A stretch of 64,000 bases of DNA from Lentisphaerota bacterium (GTDB lineage: Bacteria > Verrucomicrobiota > Lentisphaeria > Victivallales > UBA1829): assembly GCA_015061915.1 (NCBI GenBank), contig SUVR01000003.1:124001-188000 (forward strand), written 5' to 3'. This document shows, piece after piece, positions 60,840 to 64,000 of this stretch; the stretch's first letter is position 1, and every line of letters starts with the position of its first letter. The position numbers and the translations under genes are program-made. The notes under the pieces are model-generated. The model saw nothing but the letters and a program-made list of their open reading frames with translations. It was not told where the DNA came from and ran no database searches.

Positions 60840-62570
60840 ATGAAAAAAATCTTAACTATGGCAGGCATTATGCTCGCCGGTCTTGCTGCTCTGACTGGCT
60901 GTAAGACCCAGGAAGACTACGCAAATGATCGCGCGGTCAATGCAGTCCAGCACTGGGAACAGTCCCGCTGGAACAAGTTTGATGAAAAGCACGAGTTCAA
61001 ACTGGAAGAGTGCATCAGCCTCGCCATGGAACACAACCTGGACATCAAGGTTGCCAAACTCGAAGAAGAAGTCACCCGCAATCAGATGATTGCCGAAGCT
61101 ATGGGTATGCTGCCCGAGCTTACTGTCTCCAATAACTACAGTCATCGTGACAACACGGCTGCTTCCAGCAGCAAGTCTGTGTCCGAAGGTGGTGCCACTT
61201 ACAACTACTCCACTTCCACCGAACGCGATATTAACTATTTGAATATTGACCTGGCACTCAGCCTTATGGACTTCGGTCTGGCTGCTGCGAACACGGTTCA
61301 GGCAAATGACCGCACTCTGATCCGCGAACAGCGTACCCGCAGAGCTGCTCAGAACCTGCAGCTGGATGTGGTCCGCGTTTACTTCCAGGTCGCTGCCGCT
61401 CAGAAAGCCATCACCATCACCAATGATCTGCTCAATAAGTGCAAAACCCGCTATGAACTGATCCGCGAAATGGCTCAGAAGAAATACATCGACCCCTTCC
61501 GGGCATTCGATGAAACCCGTCGTTTCGTTGATATGGAAAAGCGCCTGACCAACTACACCCGCAGCTATGACAACAGCCGCGCTGAACTCCGCGCTCTCCT
61601 CGGCCTCGCCGGCAGCAATGACATCATTGTGGATTCCTCCATGCTCAATGTGGATATGCCCCCGGTGTTCGATCTGCCCTCCATCGAAGTTCAGGAACAG
61701 ATCGCTCTTCTCAACAGACCGGAACTCTATGAAATCGATATGACCCGTCACATCAACGTGGTGGAACTCTACAAGACCATCATTATGATGTTCCCGAACG
61801 TCCGTATGTACCTCGATTTCACCAACAGCACCAACAGCTTCCTCTACCACTCCAGCTGGATGGAAATCGGTATCCGCGCAGCTTACAACCTGCTCAAGCT
61901 CCCGCAGCAGATCATGCGTGCCCGCAGCTACTACAAGCAGATCGAAGCGGAAGATGCCCGCAACTATGCCCAGGCGATCGGTATCATCGCTCAGGTCCGC
62001 ATTGCCAATGCGAACCTCAAGAGCATGAGAGACCGTTTTGTGCTGGATAACAACATCTACAAAGCATACAGCGAAAACCTGAAGAATGCGGAAAAAGGCA
62101 TCAAGTCCGGTACCGGTCTGACCCAGCTGGAACTTGACCACATCCGCCTTGCCACTGCTGAAACCCAGATCGAACGCCTGATGTCCCTCGGCAACTACTA
62201 TGTGGCATACTACCGCGTCCTCAACACGATGGGTATCGATGGTACCAAGATCGGTGCAAACGACAGCTTTGTGAAGGCCTGCCAGCAGAAGCTGGAAGCC
62301 GCCCGTGCGGAAGCCGAAGAAGGTATCCGTGAAGCTTGGGAAGTTGCCCGTCAGGAAAAGTGGGTCGATATCCCGGTTGCTCCCCCCAGCGTTGCCAAGA
62401 AGGCAGCTCCGGCAGCAAAGCCCGCAGCCAAAGCTGTTGCCAAACCGGCAGCGAAACCCGCAGCTAAAGCTGTTGCCAAACCGGCAGCAAAGCCCGCAGC
62501 TAAAGCTGTTGCCAAACCGGCAGTGAAACCCGCAGTGGCTGCTCCGGCAAAGGCACCGGTGAAGAAGTAA
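60840..62570 (+). CDS. TolC-family outer membrane efflux lipoprotein with Ala-Lys-Pro tail
   Basis: 576 residues from the ATG at 60840. Lipoprotein signal MKKILTMAGIMLAGLAALTGC. The central ~450 residues carry two helical hairpin repeats of the OEP family (LEECISLAMEHNLDIKVAKLEEEVTRNQ, QLDVVRVYFQVAAAQKAI, LELDHIRLATAETQIERL). The C-terminal ~60 residues are a simple AAKPAAKAVAKP repeat (36-bp DNA units), likely a charged periplasmic extension. No ABC or RND partner genes adjoin, so its pump must be encoded elsewhere. Promoter and terminator frame it as monocistronic. Confidence 0.85.
   Translation: MKKILTMAGIMLAGLAALTGCKTQEDYANDRAVNAVQHWEQSRWNKFDEKHEFKLEECISLAMEHNLDIKVAKLEEEVTRNQMIAEAMGMLPELTVSNNYSHRDNTAASSSKSVSEGGATYNYSTSTERDINYLNIDLALSLMDFGLAAANTVQANDRTLIREQRTRRAAQNLQLDVVRVYFQVAAAQKAITITNDLLNKCKTRYELIREMAQKKYIDPFRAFDETRRFVDMEKRLTNYTRSYDNSRAELRALLGLAGSNDIIVDSSMLNVDMPPVFDLPSIEVQEQIALLNRPELYEIDMTRHINVVELYKTIIMMFPNVRMYLDFTNSTNSFLYHSSWMEIGIRAAYNLLKLPQQIMRARSYYKQIEAEDARNYAQAIGIIAQVRIANANLKSMRDRFVLDNNIYKAYSENLKNAEKGIKSGTGLTQLELDHIRLATAETQIERLMSLGNYYVAYYRVLNTMGIDGTKIGANDSFVKACQQKLEAARAEAEEGIREAWEVARQEKWVDIPVAPPSVAKKAAPAAKPAAKAVAKPAAKPAAKAVAKPAAKPAAKAVAKPAVKPAVAAPAKAPVKK
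62412..62519 (+). repeat. Three tandem 36-bp coding repeats in tolC
   Basis: Units start at 62412, 62448 and 62484, each encoding AAKPAAKAVAKP. They differ only at synonymous positions, and a fourth partial unit follows. Prone to copy-number change by slippage without frameshift. Confidence 0.85.
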
Positions 62571-62597
62571 TTTCTTTCCCGATTCATTGTTCCCCGA

Positions 62598-62631
62598 ACG
62601 GTTCCGATCATCAGGTCGGAACCGTTTTTTT
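62598..62631 (+). terminator. Rho-independent terminator after tolC
   Basis: ACGGTTCCGA pairs with TCGGAACCGT around an eight-base loop, followed by seven T residues. Confidence 0.9.
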
Positions 62632-62632
62632 A

Positions 62633-62850
62633 TACTTTTTTTGACGCTCCGTACCTTAATGTCGCCGGGGAAACGTTCCCCGGTGATCCGAACGGGTCTG
62701 TTTTTGACGGGCGACTGATCGCAGTATGGGGGTAAGGGGGAGCCGTCAAAAACAGGGGGTGCAGAGCACCCTCTTACTTGTGCCGCCCAACTCAACTGCG
62801 TTTCGTCGCGGCACGGGAAGATCTATTTGCCACGCCAAAAGGTTCGGGGA
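62633..62850 (+). repeat. Dispersed structured repeat, copy 2 (inverted relative to 40901-41120)
   Basis: About 80 bases from TTTGACGCTCCGTACC are identical to copy 1 and the rest is about 85% similar. Stems: GCCGGGGAA/TTCCCCGGT, CTGTTTTTGACGG/CCGTCAAAAACAG, GGGTGC/GCACCC and GTGCCGC/GCGGCAC. The third stem is GGGCGC/GCGCCC in copy 1, a compensatory change. Confidence 0.8.
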
Positions 62851-63030
62851 TGCAAAGCACCCTCTTACTTGTGCCGCCCAACTCAACTGCGTTTCGTCGC
62901 GGCACGGGAAGATCTATTTGCCACGCCAAAAGGTTCGGGGCGCAAAGCACCCTCTTACTTGTGCCGCCCAACTCAACTGCGTTTCGTCGCGGCACGGGAA
63001 GATCCATTTGCCACGCCAAAAGGTTCGGGG
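62761..63030 (+). repeat. Three tandem 90-bp repeats (3' part of the dispersed repeat)
   Basis: Units end at 62850, 62940 and 63030, each with CTTACTTGTGCCGCCCAACT and CCACGCCAAAAGGTTCGGGG. They are nearly identical. A diverged fourth unit (63031 to about 63135) keeps the hairpin logic with GTACGGC/GCCGTAC and smaller inner hairpins. All three frames stay open because 90 is a multiple of three; this is not evidence of a gene. These repeats fill most of the 836-bp gap between tolC and efp. Confidence 0.85.
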
Positions 63031-63335
63031 TGCAAAGCACCCTTTTCATTGTACGGCTACCGCGGTCGCTGAAGCTATGGCGGGACAAGCAGCTTCGCAA
63101 GCTCGCTTGCCGTACGGAGGGATTTTGTTTGCCATATATGAAACAATGCAGCGCTCGCTTGCGACACATAGGAGTTTATTTTACTCATGGTTCGGACCCT
63201 TCGGACGAAAAGGCTCATCCCAGTCATCCCAGTCTTCTCATAAGAGGGCTGTTGCGGCATACTTTGTGTGATCCGGGATAAAATCAGGAGAATATGTCCC
63301 TGTTAAAGTTTTTTTTCGCAGTTGATGTTCTCTGC

Positions 63336-63363
63336 TTGTAATTTTTAAAAAGTGTGCTATATT
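63336..63363 (+). promoter_or_regulatory. Putative efp promoter
   Basis: TTGTAA, 16-bp spacer, TATATT, 44 nt before efp. The spacer end and -10 (AAAGTGTGCTAT) repeat those of the ftsK promoter. Confidence 0.5.
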
Positions 63364-63406
63364 TTAGCGAAACTCAAATTATCAACCAATTTAACAGGAG
63401 TATTTT

Positions 63407-63976
63407 ATGTACAGTGCAGCAGACTTGAAGAAAGGCCTGAAGATCGAAATTGATGGCGAACCCTATGCCATTACTGAATTTGAATTCTGCAAACCCGGCA
63501 AAGGTACCGCTCTTTACCGTTGCAAACTGAAAAGCATGATCACCGGCAGCACCATGGACCGCACTTTCCGCCCGGTGGATAAAGTCGGCAAGCCGGACCT
63601 GGAAGAACGGGAACTCTACTATTCCTATCAGGATGGCGACAGCTATGTGTTCAGCGATGCCGAAACCTATGAAGAAGTCACAGCCAACGCCGATCTCCTC
63701 GGCAAGAGCATCTACTTCCTGATCGAAGAATCCCTCTGCAACGGTCTGTTCTTCAATGGCAAGCTGATCGATATCACCCTGCCCACCTTCATTGAAAAGG
63801 TCATCACCGAAACCGAACCCGGCGCCCGCGGCGATACCGCTTCCACTAACGTGATGAAGCCCGCCAAGATCGATAACGGCTACGAACTGATGGTCCCGCT
63901 ATTCATCAACGAAGGCGACACCATTAAGATCGATACCCGTACCGGTGACTACTCCGAACGCGTCAGCAAAGGCTGA
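63407..63976 (+). CDS. efp: Translation elongation factor P
   Basis: Relieves ribosome stalling at polyproline. 189 residues, three beta-barrel domains. The tip loop CKPGKGTALYRCKLKS carries Lys32 at the position modified in E. coli (Lys34), so a lysyl-type modification is plausible, but no epmA/epmB is in the window. C-terminal VPLFINEGDTIKIDTRTGDYSERV is diagnostic. Ribosome-binding site ACAGGAG. The last ~25 bases of the window after its stop hold no feature. Confidence 0.97.
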   Translation: MYSAADLKKGLKIEIDGEPYAITEFEFCKPGKGTALYRCKLKSMITGSTMDRTFRPVDKVGKPDLEERELYYSYQDGDSYVFSDAETYEEVTANADLLGKSIYFLIEESLCNGLFFNGKLIDITLPTFIEKVITETEPGARGDTASTNVMKPAKIDNGYELMVPLFINEGDTIKIDTRTGDYSERVSKG

Positions 63977-64000
63977 TCGTTCCCGTGACTCCGGGCAACC

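Noticed and set aside
60852-62795. 647-residue minus-strand ORF
   Set aside because: Complement of tolC; runs into non-coding repeats.
62761-63030. Possible CRISPR array
   Set aside because: Units are contiguous 90-bp repeats without unique spacers, and no cas genes are present.
62726-63281. 181- and 167-residue ORFs with repeated LLLVPPNSTAFRRGTGRSICHAKRFG
   Set aside because: Produced by 90-bp tandem repeats that keep every frame open. The first copy of the repeat at 40.9 kb is not in a comparable ORF, and the sequence pairs as hairpins.

Overview
The window looks like a chromosomal segment of a Gram-negative, probably gut- or host-associated bacterium of the PVC group. I lean towards Lentisphaerota (Victivallales-like), but this is an inference from gene content, not a search result. 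The outer-membrane lifestyle is shown by a TolQ/TolR/TolA-type operon, a distant tolB, a TolC-family lipoprotein, a heptose-7-phosphate kinase, and many exported proteins with Sec or lipoprotein signals. The Lentisphaerota lean comes from three DUF4091/GH123-like secreted proteins with CBM9-like partners, tandem endonuclease/exonuclease/phosphatase (EEP) lipoproteins and an RdgC-like protein. Base composition is mid-50s % G+C by eye. No rRNA, tRNA, CRISPR array or complete insertion sequence was seen.

Layout. 1-3.9 kb (minus): 5-formyl-THF cyclo-ligase, RNase Y, an FAD oxidoreductase and an oligopeptide ABC ATPase cut by the window edge, preceded by a structured, promoter-proximal region that may encode an RNA. 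4.2-8.2 kb: a metallophosphoesterase divergent from three tandem EEP paralogues. 8.3-8.9 kb: frr. 9.0-17.6 kb (minus): an eight-gene operon, tolB-folC-UDG-GT2-tatD-UbiA-like-HNH-peptide-binding protein. 17.7-17.9 kb: a four-way-junction DNA/RNA element. 17.9-21.3 kb (minus): arfB-like, two small exported proteins, an rdgC-like gene and an unknown. 21.5-30.5 kb (plus): ftsW, murG, a beta-helix protein, two MATE exporters, thyX, ferredoxin and a sialidase-like BNR protein, closed by a second branched element that doubles as a bidirectional terminator.

30.7-45.6 kb is the most coherent block. Two divergent operons encode three GH123/DUF4091-like secreted proteins and two related CBM9-like accessory proteins. 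After a repeat-rich gap comes an operon for a ROK kinase, a nucleotidyltransferase, an N-acetylhexosamine 1-kinase (NahK-like) and a GalE-like epimerase. Together they suggest release of beta-linked N-acetylgalactosamine outside the cytoplasm and its salvage as GalNAc -> GalNAc-1-P -> UDP-GalNAc -> UDP-GlcNAc. The substrate is inferred.

45.7-64 kb: tolQRA (minus); ROK glucokinase, a small membrane protein, hldA, maf and an AmpG-like MFS gene (plus); ftsK and a RodZ-like gene (plus); D-Ala-D-Ala carboxypeptidase and leuA (minus); an exported unknown, tolC and efp (plus). Two long intergenic stretches (40.4-41.2 and 62.6-63.4 kb) carry hairpin-rich dispersed repeats. One ~220-bp repeat occurs in both, in opposite orientation, with a compensatory change in a stem. 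Promoters read by eye share TTGnnn, a 16-17 bp spacer and a TA(T/C)nnT -10 box.
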